From: Clostridium chromiireducens
Lineage (GTDB): Bacteria > Bacillota > Clostridia > Clostridiales > Clostridiaceae
Assembly (NCBI RefSeq): GCF_002029255.1
Contig: NZ_MZGT01000002.1
Location: 1-64,000, forward strand
Length of the DNA stretch: 64,000 nucleotides
Reading direction: 5' to 3'
The position numbers were made by a program, and so were the translations under genes. Below the pieces are notes generated by a model. The model was not told where the DNA came from and ran no database searches. It worked only from the letters and a program-made list of their open reading frames with translations. Position 1 is the first letter of the stretch, and every line of letters starts with the position of its first letter. Below, piece after piece: positions 16,790 to 25,520 of this stretch.

Positions 16790-18250
16790 ATGGCTAAATC
16801 AATTTCAAAAAATGCAATTTTTAAAGCAATGCTCAATTTATTTAATATAATTTTACCTATACTAGTTATACCGTTGGTAACTAGATCTGTTGGAAAAGAA
16901 TTATATGGATATATGGGATATGGAGATTCCTTAACAGCGTATTTTTTAATATTTGCGAGTTTTGGAATCTATCAATATGGTTTAAGAGAAGTGAGCAAAG
17001 TTCGTGATAACAAAGTTAAACTAAGGCAGACATTCACCAGTTTATTTATTTTTACAAGTATTACCAATATTGTAGCTTCAGCTGCTTACATGGCGTTTGT
17101 AGCAATTTATTATAAGAATGAACCTTATTTATACACATGTATAATTATGGGGTTTAATTTAGTGTTTAACCTTTTTTATGTTGAGTGGGTTAATGAAGCT
17201 CTTGAGAACTATGATTTTATTGCCATTAAAACTATGGTGGTTAGAATTGTATATTCAGCACTTATTTTGCTATTCGTAAGAGATCAGGAAGACTATTTAT
17301 TCTATTTGTATTTAGTTATAGGATTTAATTTCATAAATAACATAATAAGCTTTGTGTATGTAAAGAAGAAATTGAGTTTTGATTTTTCTAATTTAGAATT
17401 TCTTAGACACATAAGACCTATGCTTTATGTTGTAATCCTTTCTAACACAGGTGTTTTATATACTCAGCTTGATAAGATAATGTTGAAGGATAGCATAGGA
17501 GGAACTACAGCAGTTGGATATTATTATATGGCTCAGAGAATAATGACCATAATAAATACACTTCTCCTTACGGTTATTCAAGTAACTATGCCGAGATTAT
17601 CTAACTACCTAGGAAATGAATCAAAAGGAGAATACCTAATACTACTAAAGAGAGTAATAAAGATATATTTCCTATTTTTATTCCCAGCTTCAGTAGGGCT
17701 TCTATGTCTTTCTAAAGAAGCAATATACATATTTGGAGGAGCAGAATTCTTAGCGGCGGTTCCAGTAATGATAGTATTTTCTATATATATGTTAAGTATT
17801 GGTGTTGAAGGAGTAATAGCCAACCAGATGATATACTTACATGGAAAAGAAAAAGATGATGCAATATTGGTACTTATTGGTGGAGTAATTAACTTAATAT
17901 TTAATATGATTTTATTCTATACGGGTACCTTCGACATGGTAACGGCAATAACAACAACACTTATAGCAAATTTAATAGTAATAGGATTAGAGTATAGATT
18001 GGTTAAGAAAGTAATTAAATTAGATATTCATTTATTTGCGTTCGAGAACATGAAGTATTTTTACTACTCACTTGTATTCATTCCAATAACTCTAGGAATA
18101 AAATATGTTATATCAAATATAATGATTGCATGCTTACTAGAAGTGACAGCATGTGGAATTGTATATTTAGGTATACTTATACTTACAAAAGATCAAGTAT
18201 TTTTTGAATTAGCTGATAAGATATTTATAAAATTAAAGTTGAAAAGATAA
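16790..18250 (+). CDS. Polysaccharide/teichoic-acid flippase (TacF-like, MOP family), 486 aa
   Basis: An integral membrane flippase of the MOP (Wzx/MATE-like) superfamily with about 12-14 hydrophobic segments. The N-terminal part (MAKSISKNAIFKAMLNLFNI, then PLVTRSVGKELYGYMGYGDS) is the typical Wzx/TacF start, and LDKIMLKDSIGGTTAVGYYY near residue 235 is the conserved mid-protein motif. It should move a lipid-linked glycan or teichoic-acid precursor across the membrane. In Streptococcus pneumoniae TacF does this for choline-bearing teichoic-acid chains; here the placement near licC suggests the same, but specificity is inferred. The ATG at 16790 has TATGGAGGC upstream. A strong terminator follows. 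Confidence 0.8.
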   Translation: MAKSISKNAIFKAMLNLFNIILPILVIPLVTRSVGKELYGYMGYGDSLTAYFLIFASFGIYQYGLREVSKVRDNKVKLRQTFTSLFIFTSITNIVASAAYMAFVAIYYKNEPYLYTCIIMGFNLVFNLFYVEWVNEALENYDFIAIKTMVVRIVYSALILLFVRDQEDYLFYLYLVIGFNFINNIISFVYVKKKLSFDFSNLEFLRHIRPMLYVVILSNTGVLYTQLDKIMLKDSIGGTTAVGYYYMAQRIMTIINTLLLTVIQVTMPRLSNYLGNESKGEYLILLKRVIKIYFLFLFPASVGLLCLSKEAIYIFGGAEFLAAVPVMIVFSIYMLSIGVEGVIANQMIYLHGKEKDDAILVLIGGVINLIFNMILFYTGTFDMVTAITTTLIANLIVIGLEYRLVKKVIKLDIHLFAFENMKYFYYSLVFIPITLGIKYVISNIMIACLLEVTACGIVYLGILILTKDQVFFELADKIFIKLKLKR

Positions 18251-18303
18251 CTTAAGAATATTAATGAAAAATAAAAATGATGAACCTATATAATTGAGAA
18301 AGA

Positions 18304-18353
18304 TATTAACACCACTAATATTTCTGGAAGATAAAAATATTAGTAGTGTTAAT
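18304..18353 (+). terminator. Terminator after the flippase gene
   Basis: Arms 18304-18322 (ATTAACACCACTAATATTT) and 18335-18353 pair over 19 bp with one G-T-type mismatch and a 12-nt loop. Confidence 0.8.
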
Positions 18354-18443
18354 TTGTTATAAGGAAAAAGTAGTTTATTTATACAAAATATTATTTTTTT
18401 ATATGAACGCATTGTAATGAACGCTGAACAATGATAATATAAA

Positions 18444-18478
18444 TGTGTTCACAAAATGAACTTAGAAATTTGAACACA
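18444..18478. promoter_or_regulatory. Inverted repeat upstream of the DMT permease
   Basis: TGTGTTCA (18444-18451) and TGAACACA (18471-18478) are exact complements 19 bp apart. Extra TGAAC motifs occur at 18401-18460 (ATGAACG twice, ATGAAC). The clustering of GAAC half-sites suggests a regulator binding region. The rest of 18354-18638 is AT-rich with no gene. Confidence 0.45.
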
Positions 18479-18638
18479 ATTATGTTTAATCTACTGCATA
18501 GTAATTTTACTTATGAGTAATATAAAAACAATAGCTTATTTAATCAAAATAGTGATTCAGTTAAAGTGAATTAATATAAGTTACTGAAATTATTGAAATT
18601 ATAAAAATAAGGAATTATATTTAAGGGGGAATTTTTCA

Positions 18639-19724
18639 ATGGTAAATACTATAGCTAATGAAGCCGCGGTTGTTGCGAAAAAGAAATTATCAGCACAATT
18701 TTATAAAAAAGGTATCACAATTGCTTTATTTTCAGGTCTTATGTATGGATTTTATTCAGCGTTCTTAACTTTGGGTATGACTAAAGGAGTTTGGAGTGAT
18801 TGGTATGGAGTTAATTCAGCTGGCTTATCAGCTTTTGCTATTACATATTTACTAGGTGCACTAGGCAGCGCAGTAAATGATACTTGCAGTGCCGTTTGGG
18901 CAATTATTTATGCTAGCGTTAAAGGTAAGTTTGGAGATTTCTTAAGATGTATTAATACTACTCCAGGTCGTATGATGATTTTAGCAGCTCTTATAGGAGG
19001 TCCTATTTCTAGTACAGCTTATGTTGTTGGTCTTCAGATGGCAGGTTCAATAGTTATTCCAATAACTGCTCTTTGTCCAGCTATTGGCGCTATTTTAGGT
19101 AGAATTCTATTCAAACAAGAATTAAATAAACGTATGATGCTAGGTATTGCCATCTGTGTTGGTGCTAGTTTTATGATAGGAAGTACAAGCGTTGCCGGTG
19201 ATGCACCAAAAGGTATGTTATTAGGTATTATTATTGCTTTTATAGCCGCTCTTGGGTGGGGATTTGAAGGATGTGTAGCCGGTTATGGTACGTCTATGAT
19301 TGACTCAGAGATTGGTATTACTATTCGTCAGGCGATAGCAGGTCTTTCAAACTTAATTATTTTACTTCCTGTTTTAGGAATGATGGCAGGTAACGTTAAT
19401 CTTTCAACAAATCTTACTATTCAAGCATTTACAAGCGGTCCTGCCATGATTTGGTTAGCTATAAGTGGTCTTTGTGCATTCGTTTCATATATGATGTGGT
19501 ATAAAGGAAATAGCATGTGTGGTGCCGCACTTGGTATGGCTTGTAACGGTACATACTCATTTTGGGGACCGTTCTGTTGCTGGATAGTACTTGGTGTGTT
19601 CTCCGGTATAGAAGGTTGGTCATTACCTCCAATAGCTTGGGGCGCTGCTGTATTAATGATAGTAGGTATATTAGTAATTGCAATGAATCCATTGGATTTA
19701 TTCAGAAAAAAGGAGGAAAAATAG
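18639..19724 (+). CDS. DMT-superfamily permease (EamA-type), 361 aa
   Basis: About ten hydrophobic segments arranged as two EamA-like halves (GITIALFSGLMYGFYSAF and GMLLGIIIAFIAALGWGFEG each begin a half). PAIGAILGRILFKQELNK is the typical end of the first EamA half. It is longer than LicB choline permeases of the same superfamily (about 290 aa). Its position downstream of the choline activation genes makes choline uptake a reasonable guess, but the substrate cannot be read from sequence. The ATG at 18639 follows AAGGGGGAA. The next gene starts 1 nt after its stop, with the ribosome site inside this gene, so the two are translationally coupled. Confidence 0.75.
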   Translation: MVNTIANEAAVVAKKKLSAQFYKKGITIALFSGLMYGFYSAFLTLGMTKGVWSDWYGVNSAGLSAFAITYLLGALGSAVNDTCSAVWAIIYASVKGKFGDFLRCINTTPGRMMILAALIGGPISSTAYVVGLQMAGSIVIPITALCPAIGAILGRILFKQELNKRMMLGIAICVGASFMIGSTSVAGDAPKGMLLGIIIAFIAALGWGFEGCVAGYGTSMIDSEIGITIRQAIAGLSNLIILLPVLGMMAGNVNLSTNLTIQAFTSGPAMIWLAISGLCAFVSYMMWYKGNSMCGAALGMACNGTYSFWGPFCCWIVLGVFSGIEGWSLPPIAWGAAVLMIVGILVIAMNPLDLFRKKEEK

Positions 19725-19725
19725 T

Positions 19726-19992
19726 ATGAAACCACTTAATTATGCTATTTTGAAACATTTTACAAAAGTTGGAGAGGCTTGCGCAGAAGACGTTATTGAA
19801 GCTTTAAAAGGAGACTATAGTAAGTACAAAGCGCTTAAGAGGGATGCTGTAATTTCGGCGTTAATGACTGCCGAAGCCAATGGTCTTCTTGAAGAAACAA
19901 GGTTTGAAATGGATGATATGGGTAATCTAAGAGTTTACTATCATGCAAATGAAGAAGGTGCAGCTACAATCAACAAATACATTAAAGACTAA
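19726..19992 (+). CDS. Small winged-helix-like partner of the permease, 88 aa
   Basis: I do not recognise the family. The order of predicted elements (helix YAILKHFTKVGE, helix CAEDVIEALKGDY, helix RDAVISALMTAEANGL, then a strand-turn-strand TRFEMDDMGNLRVYYHA) fits a winged helix. It has no membrane segment and no signal. Its ATG overlaps the permease end (AAGGAGGAAAAATAGTATG), so it is made together with the transporter. It might regulate the permease genes or bind the transporter. A palindromic element (copy J) follows 20 bp after the stop. Confidence 0.6.
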   Translation: MKPLNYAILKHFTKVGEACAEDVIEALKGDYSKYKALKRDAVISALMTAEANGLLEETRFEMDDMGNLRVYYHANEEGAATINKYIKD

Positions 19993-20012
19993 TTATTATA
20001 TGTTCCTAATTC

Positions 20013-20284
20013 AAAGGTATTGCGAAACATCTGAAATATAAAAATACTTGCATTAAGAGGTTATTTAAAGTTTACTTCTAAGCAACCGAAATGGAATATA
20101 TGTGTTTGCTTCGGTTCCTTGAAGATTTTACTGGGTGATTCTAAGAACATAAGTTGCATCCAAAGAGCTTGCTTCAAAGACTACGCTTTTGAACAACTTA
20201 TATTCCATTTCTTTGTTTAGTGTAACTTAAAGTATAGCATATTTTAGCAAGTATTTTTATATTTCTATGTTGACAATACTTTTA
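20013..20284 (+). repeat. Palindromic element, copy J
   Basis: Outer stem 20013-20052 with 20246-20284 (AAAGGTATTG, then ATATAAAAATACTTGCA with the complementary right side) is shared with copy D. Inside are AACCGAAATGGAAT, CTTCGGTTCCTTGAAG, AGTTGCATCC, GAACAACTTAT and ATTCCATTTCTTTGTTT. Compared with D it has lost much of the right inner arm after the core, so pairing is partial. Confidence 0.75.
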
Positions 20285-20367
20285 AAGTGCATTATTTCTA
20301 ACTTTTCACAAAACATATTACCTTTTTTATAGATTAGGAATTGCTGAAATAATTAAAGTGACAATAA

Positions 20368-20570
20368 AACAAAGAAATAGAATACATATATGTGGAGTCA
20401 GGCATTGAAAAATAAGCTGTTGGAATATCTTAGTGGGAAGTTGTTCCGCTTTTGCTTGTCCTGTGCTTGTCACAGGAACACGCAGAAGTGGTGCAACTTT
20501 CCAGTTAGATATTCCTAGTGAAATTTTTCACAGTCCTGCGCAACATATATGTATTCTATTTCGGTTGTTC
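20368..20570 (-). repeat. Palindromic element, copy I (inverted relative to C)
   Basis: Near-identical to the reverse complement of copy C at 6231-6440. Outer arms 20368-20392 and 20543-20567 pair. The central stem is complete here (CTTGTCCTGTG with CACAGGAACACG). It lies between the DMT permease operon (+) and the reductase gene (-), where it may act as a two-way terminator. Confidence 0.8.
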
Positions 20571-20626
20571 ATTGCTTCACTTTAAGTGCCACACAATACT
20601 TTAGAAGGAGTATTATTAGAATGTGT

Positions 20627-21559
20627 TTAACATGCTCCGGTCCCATACATGCCTTCTATGGCATGCACTAAATGCACAATAAATTCGTTATATGGTGTTT
20701 GGATATTATATTCTTTAGCTGCTCTCACTACAGCACCGTTAATATGATCTATTTCGGTAAGTCTTTTATTTTTTACATCTTGATTCATTGAAGTTATTAC
20801 TTCATGAAAATCTTCTTTAATATGTTTTTCTACTTTTTCTATTACTTCATCTTTATTGAAATAAGTCCCATCTGCAATGGCAACATCTACTGCTTCTGAT
20901 AGAATATTTCTTACAATTTTGCTTGCATCGTTATTCTCGTGTAGATATCCAACTTTACACTGCAAGATTGCAGTAACAGAATTAAGAGACATATTAATAA
21001 ATAGTTTATTCCAAATTATTTCTTGAATATTTTCATAAATTCGTGTATCTATATTACAGTTTATAAAAAGATTGCATATTTTTTGTAAGATTTCGATATT
21101 ATAAGTTAACATACCGATATTGGTTACTCCGCTCGAGTTGTGGGAAATGCGTCCAGGCTCTAAATTTGCACAATTATGTTCTGTAGTGCCTATTAGAATA
21201 TTATTTTTGTTAACAAATTGCTGCAAATCTCTATCATTACCAGCACCATTTTGTAAGGTTAGAACAAGTGTATTTTCGCCTATAATATTTTGGTTATTTT
21301 CCATAGCAGAGATAGTGTATATATTTTTTACAAAAACAATAACGAGATCCATTATTCCTAAACCTTCTGAATCAGTTACAGAAGAAACAGGAAATATAAT
21401 ATCTTTATTGGCTTCTTTCTCATAGATAACTATACCTTTTTGATTAATTGAATCTACAATTTTGTTATTTACATCAATCATATATACCTCATTGCAACGA
21501 GATAAATATGCACCATAAAGATTACCCATTGCCCCAGCACCTAGAATTGCAATCTTCAT
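20627..21559 (-). CDS. Ketopantoate reductase family protein (ApbA/PanE), 310 aa
   Basis: The N-terminus MKIAILGAGAMGNLYGAYLS is the GxGxxG NADPH-binding loop of the ApbA/PanE family. LVLTLQNGAGN and the conserved lysine/asparagine region (IIWNKLFINMSLNSVTAIL) near residue 190 match the catalytic domain, and HINGAVVRAAKEYNIQTPYN is the conserved C-terminal helix. Length (310 aa) is normal. PanE reduces 2-dehydropantoate to pantoate for coenzyme A, but no other pantothenate gene is nearby and the gene is divergent from a LysR regulator, so it may reduce another 2-keto acid. The start ATG at 21557-21559 follows GGAGGGG on the minus strand. Confidence 0.85.
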   Translation of the reverse strand: MKIAILGAGAMGNLYGAYLSRCNEVYMIDVNNKIVDSINQKGIVIYEKEANKDIIFPVSSVTDSEGLGIMDLVIVFVKNIYTISAMENNQNIIGENTLVLTLQNGAGNDRDLQQFVNKNNILIGTTEHNCANLEPGRISHNSSGVTNIGMLTYNIEILQKICNLFINCNIDTRIYENIQEIIWNKLFINMSLNSVTAILQCKVGYLHENNDASKIVRNILSEAVDVAIADGTYFNKDEVIEKVEKHIKEDFHEVITSMNQDVKNKRLTEIDHINGAVVRAAKEYNIQTPYNEFIVHLVHAIEGMYGTGAC

Positions 21560-21634
21560 AAAATCCCCTCCATATATATGATTTATTGACTGTTTTAACC
21601 TATTATATTATCATTACTTACATAAGTAAAATTC

Positions 21635-21663
21635 ATTATTTTCATGCTTAGGTTGAAAATAAT
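21635..21663. promoter_or_regulatory. Candidate LysR-type operator in a divergent promoter region
   Basis: ATTATTTTCA (21635-21644) and TGAAAATAAT (21654-21663) form a perfect 10-bp dyad with a 9-bp spacer. It sits centrally between the divergent reductase and LysR genes, the usual place for a LysR regulator to bind and control both. Confidence 0.65.
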
Positions 21664-21752
21664 TCATCTAGATTTCTTTAAATTTCATACCATGTTTATA
21701 AGATAACTACTTAAATTGTGAATTTATTAAAGTCGAAAGGATATGGTTAACT

Positions 21753-22631
21753 ATGTCGATGTCATCATATCAAATATTTATGACTGTTGTAGAACAAAGT
21801 AATTTTCAGCGCGCAGCAGAAATTTTACATTTAACCCCATCTGCTATAAGTCACTCTGTTTCGAGTTTAGAAAAAGAATTAGGATTTCCTTTGTTTATAA
21901 GAAATAAAACAGGAGTTCAATTAACTGGATATGGTGAAAGTATTCTACCTCATATTCAAAAAGTTCTTAATAGTGAGGAACATTTAAAGCAAGAAATTTC
22001 ACTTTTAAATGGATTAGAAAAAGGAACTATAAAACTTGGTACATTCAATAGCGTATGTACAAATTGGATACCCAATATTGTAAAGTCATTCTATAAATTA
22101 TACCCTAACATTTCAATAGAGCTATATCAGGGAAATTACAATGACGTGGCAGAGTGGATAAAAAACGGACTAGTAGATATAGGATTTTTATCTACATCAA
22201 GTGCTGGAAATTTAGAGATTACACCAATATATAAAGATCCTCTTGTATGTGTAGTTCCTAAAAAATTTACTCCTAACAATAGAGATTATATTACTATAGA
22301 TGATATAAGAGGACAAAATTTTGTATATCAAAGGGAAGGTTGTGATGCTGATATCAATAATTTTTTTCATAAGTATGAATTAAATGCTATATCAACATGC
22401 CATGTAGTCGATGATCAATCAACCATTGCAATGGTTGAAAGTGGGTTTGGAATTTGTATTATGCCAGAACTTGTAATGTTGAATCAAAATAATCATGTCG
22501 ATATATATAGAATAGAGCCCCTTGAATATAGAATTATTGGAATAACTGTTTTAAACCCAAGATTCATGGCTCCAGCTGTTAAGAAAATGTTCACTCATAT
22601 TGTAAATACCTATAAAAATATTGATATTTAA
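21753..22631 (+). CDS. LysR family transcriptional regulator, 292 aa
   Basis: The N-terminal helix-turn-helix (FQRAAEILHLTPSAISHSVS, then LEKELGFPLFIRNKTGVQLT) is a textbook LysR DNA-binding domain. The rest is a periplasmic-binding-type effector domain (KGTIKLGTFNSVCTNWIPNI, then DIGFLSTSS and VESGFGICIMPELV). It probably controls the divergent ketopantoate-reductase-like gene and itself through the dyad at 21635-21663; a small organic acid is a likely effector. The ATG at 21753 has AAAGGATATGG about 10 nt upstream; a second ATG two codons later is also possible. Confidence 0.88.
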   Translation: MSMSSYQIFMTVVEQSNFQRAAEILHLTPSAISHSVSSLEKELGFPLFIRNKTGVQLTGYGESILPHIQKVLNSEEHLKQEISLLNGLEKGTIKLGTFNSVCTNWIPNIVKSFYKLYPNISIELYQGNYNDVAEWIKNGLVDIGFLSTSSAGNLEITPIYKDPLVCVVPKKFTPNNRDYITIDDIRGQNFVYQREGCDADINNFFHKYELNAISTCHVVDDQSTIAMVESGFGICIMPELVMLNQNNHVDIYRIEPLEYRIIGITVLNPRFMAPAVKKMFTHIVNTYKNIDI

Positions 22632-22686
22632 CATGTGTTCTTAATTTATTTATGCTCTTTGTATAAGTACATAAGTTTATATTTAT

Positions 22687-22752
22687 AAAATATTCTAGTA
22701 GCTTATTCTTAAATGCCTGCTCCACATATATTTCCATTGGGTTGTTTGGATT
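22687..22752 (+). repeat. Half copy of the C/I palindromic element
   Basis: About 60 bp match the right half of copy C (ATATTCTAG-AGCTTATT, AATGCCTG-CTCCACATATAT, then TTGTTT). The left half and core are absent. The remaining gap to 22959 is AT-rich with only GAGGTGAGGAA, the ribosome site of the next gene, recognised. Confidence 0.6.
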
Positions 22753-22959
22753 AAATTTAAATTATCCACATATTGCAATGATGTTTCTATTTTGGTTGAT
22801 TATCACTCAATTCAGAGTTGAAATTCAAGTATCTATATAGTTTAAAGTATTTATTGAAATTTCGCCATATACTGATATACTTATTTATGTAAATAAATAT
22901 AAAATAACTATAATTACTTATAAAATCATAAATAATTTGTCTATTAACGAGGTGAGGAA

Positions 22960-25359
22960 ATGAATATAAGAAAAAAATTCATTATTTTCTCTATTTTATG
23001 GGGAATAATCCCTGTTATTATTTCGACAAGCATATGTATTTCAAACTTTAATGATAAAAGTATAGAAATGATTAAGCAAAATGTAGCGATACTTGCAAGT
23101 GATCAATCAACACATTTAAAATCCTTTTTTAATGAAAACATCAGTAATCTTAAAACGGATGCAAACATTCCGATGGTTATGGATTTGCTAGTTGATTCAA
23201 ATAGTGGAGCGAGCAAAGAAAATCATAATGATAATGAAAAAGCATTAGGTGATATTTTTAGTCGTAGAAAAAAAGAAAGATTTTATATAAGTGCAGAGTT
23301 ACTTATTAATAAAAATGAGACAATAATTACATCATCAGATGGTGGCCATATTAATGAAAAGCTGATTTTTTCAGATGAAGAAATAAAAAAGTTGCGAAAT
23401 GATGAAGCGGTTGTTACTGATATCATAGAAAGAAAAGAATTCAATAGTGGGGTTAAAAGTGCAATAATTGCAAGTCCTATATTTTTTAAAAATGAATATC
23501 AAGGAGCAATAGCTAGTGTAATAAACATGAATTATTTTGAGAAGCTTGTAAACGAAATACATTTTTTTAAGACTGGAAAAATGCTTGTTATGGATACAAA
23601 AGGCGTAATTGCAGCAAGTAATAGTGTATATATAGGAGGGAGTATAGATAAAATTGATGTATCTGGTAATTTATATGAGAAGTTTTCAAGTATAGATTTA
23701 GATAAAAACCCAGATGGAATTATCGAGTATAACATAGATAGAATTGAAAAAATAGGCTATTACTCTAGTATTAAGAGTAGTGGATGGGTAGTACTTAGTG
23801 GAGTTGAATGGAATGAATTTAAGACTCCTATAAACAAAAGCATAGAGAACATAACTGTAGCATTATTTTTTATCGTATTACTTATAATAACATCTTGTGC
23901 ATTCATAGTTAATTATTTTTCTAAACCTATATATAAATTATTAGGGGTAATAAGAAAGATAAAACAGGGTGATTTTACAGATAGGTTTGTATACAATGAA
24001 GATAATGAATTTGGAGAAATAGCTACTGCTTTTAATGATTTGATAGACACAATAGAGAAAAACAAAAAGAATATAGAAGAGAAAAATAGAGATTTACAGT
24101 CCTTAACTTCTAATATTCCAGGAGGAGTTTATCGTTTTAGAATAGATAATGGAGAATATTTATTAGATTTTGCAAGCAGTGGTTGTTTGAGTCTTTTAGG
24201 ATATAAGAAAAATGAATTTAAGGAAATCTCAAGTAGAAAACTCGTTGAATTTATTCATGAAGAAGATATTGAAAGAATTAAAAAAGAGATGCAGAACCAA
24301 TTAATGAAAAGTAGCAGATATAATATAGAATATAGAATAAAAAGAAGAGATGGAAGAGTTATATGGATACTTGATAATGGACAAATAGTAAGGGATAGAG
24401 AAGGAAAATTATTTAGTTACAGTGTTGTAATAAATATAACTGAATCTAAAGTTGTGCAAGAGAAACTTAGGTTAAGTGAAGAGCGTTATAGGATAATTAT
24501 GTCTCAAACAGAGGATATAATTTTTGAATGGAACATTACTGAAGACACAGTATATTTTTCGGAAAACTGGAATGAAAAATTTGGATATAAGTCGGTTATC
24601 ATTAACATAAGTAAAAATATATATAAAACTAATTTTATTCATAAAAATGATATAAGGAAATTAGGAAAAATGTTAAATGATATTATATATGGCGATTCTT
24701 ATACAGAAACTGAGATTAGAGTTAGAAAAAATGAAAATGAATATATTTGGTGCAAAATGAGGATAACTGCAATGTTTGATGAAGACGGAAATATCTTTAA
24801 AGCCATAGGGATAATAATCGATATTGATAAAGAAAAAAAGGAAGCAGAAGAATTATTATATAAAGCTCAAAGAGATAGTTTGACAGGTTTATACAATAAA
24901 GGAACGTCACAAAGCATAGTAGAAGATTATTTAATGAATGAAGGTAAAGATATTAATGGGGCACTATTTGTTATGGACCTTGATAACTTTAAAGCTGTTA
25001 ATGATAACTTGGGTCATTTAGCTGGAGATATTGTATTGACTGAAATTTCAACAATTATTTCAAACGTATTCCAAGAAAATTCTATTATAGGAAGAGTAGG
25101 TGGAGATGAATTTATTATATTCTTAAAAAATGTAAATTCAGAAGAAGATATTCGAAAAAAAGCAGAGGAATTAATTAGTGGTTTTAGAAATACTTCAAAT
25201 ACAGAGATATTAGATCATAATGTGTCGGGAAGCATAGGAATAGCCAAGTATCCAGAGCACGGTAAGTCATACAAAGAGCTTTTCATAAGTGCAGATAAAG
25301 CATCATATTCTGCTAAAAATAATGGAAAAGGAAGATACTGTATCTTCAATGAGAATTGA
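22960..25359 (+). CDS. Membrane diguanylate cyclase with Cache, HAMP and two PAS domains, 799 aa
   Basis: Makes the second messenger c-di-GMP. Residues about 8-30 are a first membrane segment and about 35-285 an extracellular dCache-type sensor. About 290-315 is the second membrane segment, then HAMP (about 316-370). Two PAS domains with PAC ends follow (about 380-500, RRDGRVIWILDNGQIV; about 505-630, NENEYIWCKMRITAMF). The GGDEF domain (about 640-795) has an intact GGDEF at residues 714-718 (GRVGGDEFIIF) and DLDNFKAVND for metal and substrate. The RxxD inhibitory site is not at its usual place. No EAL domain is present. It stands alone with its own terminator and may control motility or surface attachment in response to an outside ligand. 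Confidence 0.92.
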   Translation: MNIRKKFIIFSILWGIIPVIISTSICISNFNDKSIEMIKQNVAILASDQSTHLKSFFNENISNLKTDANIPMVMDLLVDSNSGASKENHNDNEKALGDIFSRRKKERFYISAELLINKNETIITSSDGGHINEKLIFSDEEIKKLRNDEAVVTDIIERKEFNSGVKSAIIASPIFFKNEYQGAIASVINMNYFEKLVNEIHFFKTGKMLVMDTKGVIAASNSVYIGGSIDKIDVSGNLYEKFSSIDLDKNPDGIIEYNIDRIEKIGYYSSIKSSGWVVLSGVEWNEFKTPINKSIENITVALFFIVLLIITSCAFIVNYFSKPIYKLLGVIRKIKQGDFTDRFVYNEDNEFGEIATAFNDLIDTIEKNKKNIEEKNRDLQSLTSNIPGGVYRFRIDNGEYLLDFASSGCLSLLGYKKNEFKEISSRKLVEFIHEEDIERIKKEMQNQLMKSSRYNIEYRIKRRDGRVIWILDNGQIVRDREGKLFSYSVVINITESKVVQEKLRLSEERYRIIMSQTEDIIFEWNITEDTVYFSENWNEKFGYKSVIINISKNIYKTNFIHKNDIRKLGKMLNDIIYGDSYTETEIRVRKNENEYIWCKMRITAMFDEDGNIFKAIGIIIDIDKEKKEAEELLYKAQRDSLTGLYNKGTSQSIVEDYLMNEGKDINGALFVMDLDNFKAVNDNLGHLAGDIVLTEISTIISNVFQENSIIGRVGGDEFIIFLKNVNSEEDIRKKAEELISGFRNTSNTEILDHNVSGSIGIAKYPEHGKSYKELFISADKASYSAKNNGKGRYCIFNEN

Positions 25360-25481
25360 ACAAATTTAGAGATTATAGAACAATAAGGGAGTATTTATAT
25401 AATATTTTGGCTGTTTATTCACTCAATATCATATGTAAGACACATTAGACATCATAAGTTTTAGTTATTCAAGATTAAGAG

Positions 25482-25520
25482 AGACCATGCTAGATAGAAT
25501 TATTTTATCTAACATGGTCT
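25482..25520 (+). terminator. Terminator after the diguanylate cyclase gene
   Basis: AGACCATGCTAGATA (25482-25496) and TATCTAACATGGTCT (25506-25520) pair with one mismatch and are followed by TTTTATATA. Confidence 0.85.

Noticed and set aside
18639-19724. Naming the DMT permease licB
   Set aside because: It is about 70 residues longer than LicB and lacks direct sequence proof of choline specificity; only context suggests it.
19421-19735. 104-codon minus-strand frame
   Set aside because: Antisense to the clear membrane-protein gene at 18639-19724.
20627-21559. Assigning panE for pantothenate synthesis
   Set aside because: The family is clear but no other pantothenate gene is near and family members reduce other keto acids.
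1110-22752. CRISPR array or rRNA/tRNA explanation for the repeated palindromes
   Set aside because: Spacing is irregular, each copy is long and self-complementary, there are no unique spacers and no cas genes, and no tRNA-like folds or rRNA motifs were seen.
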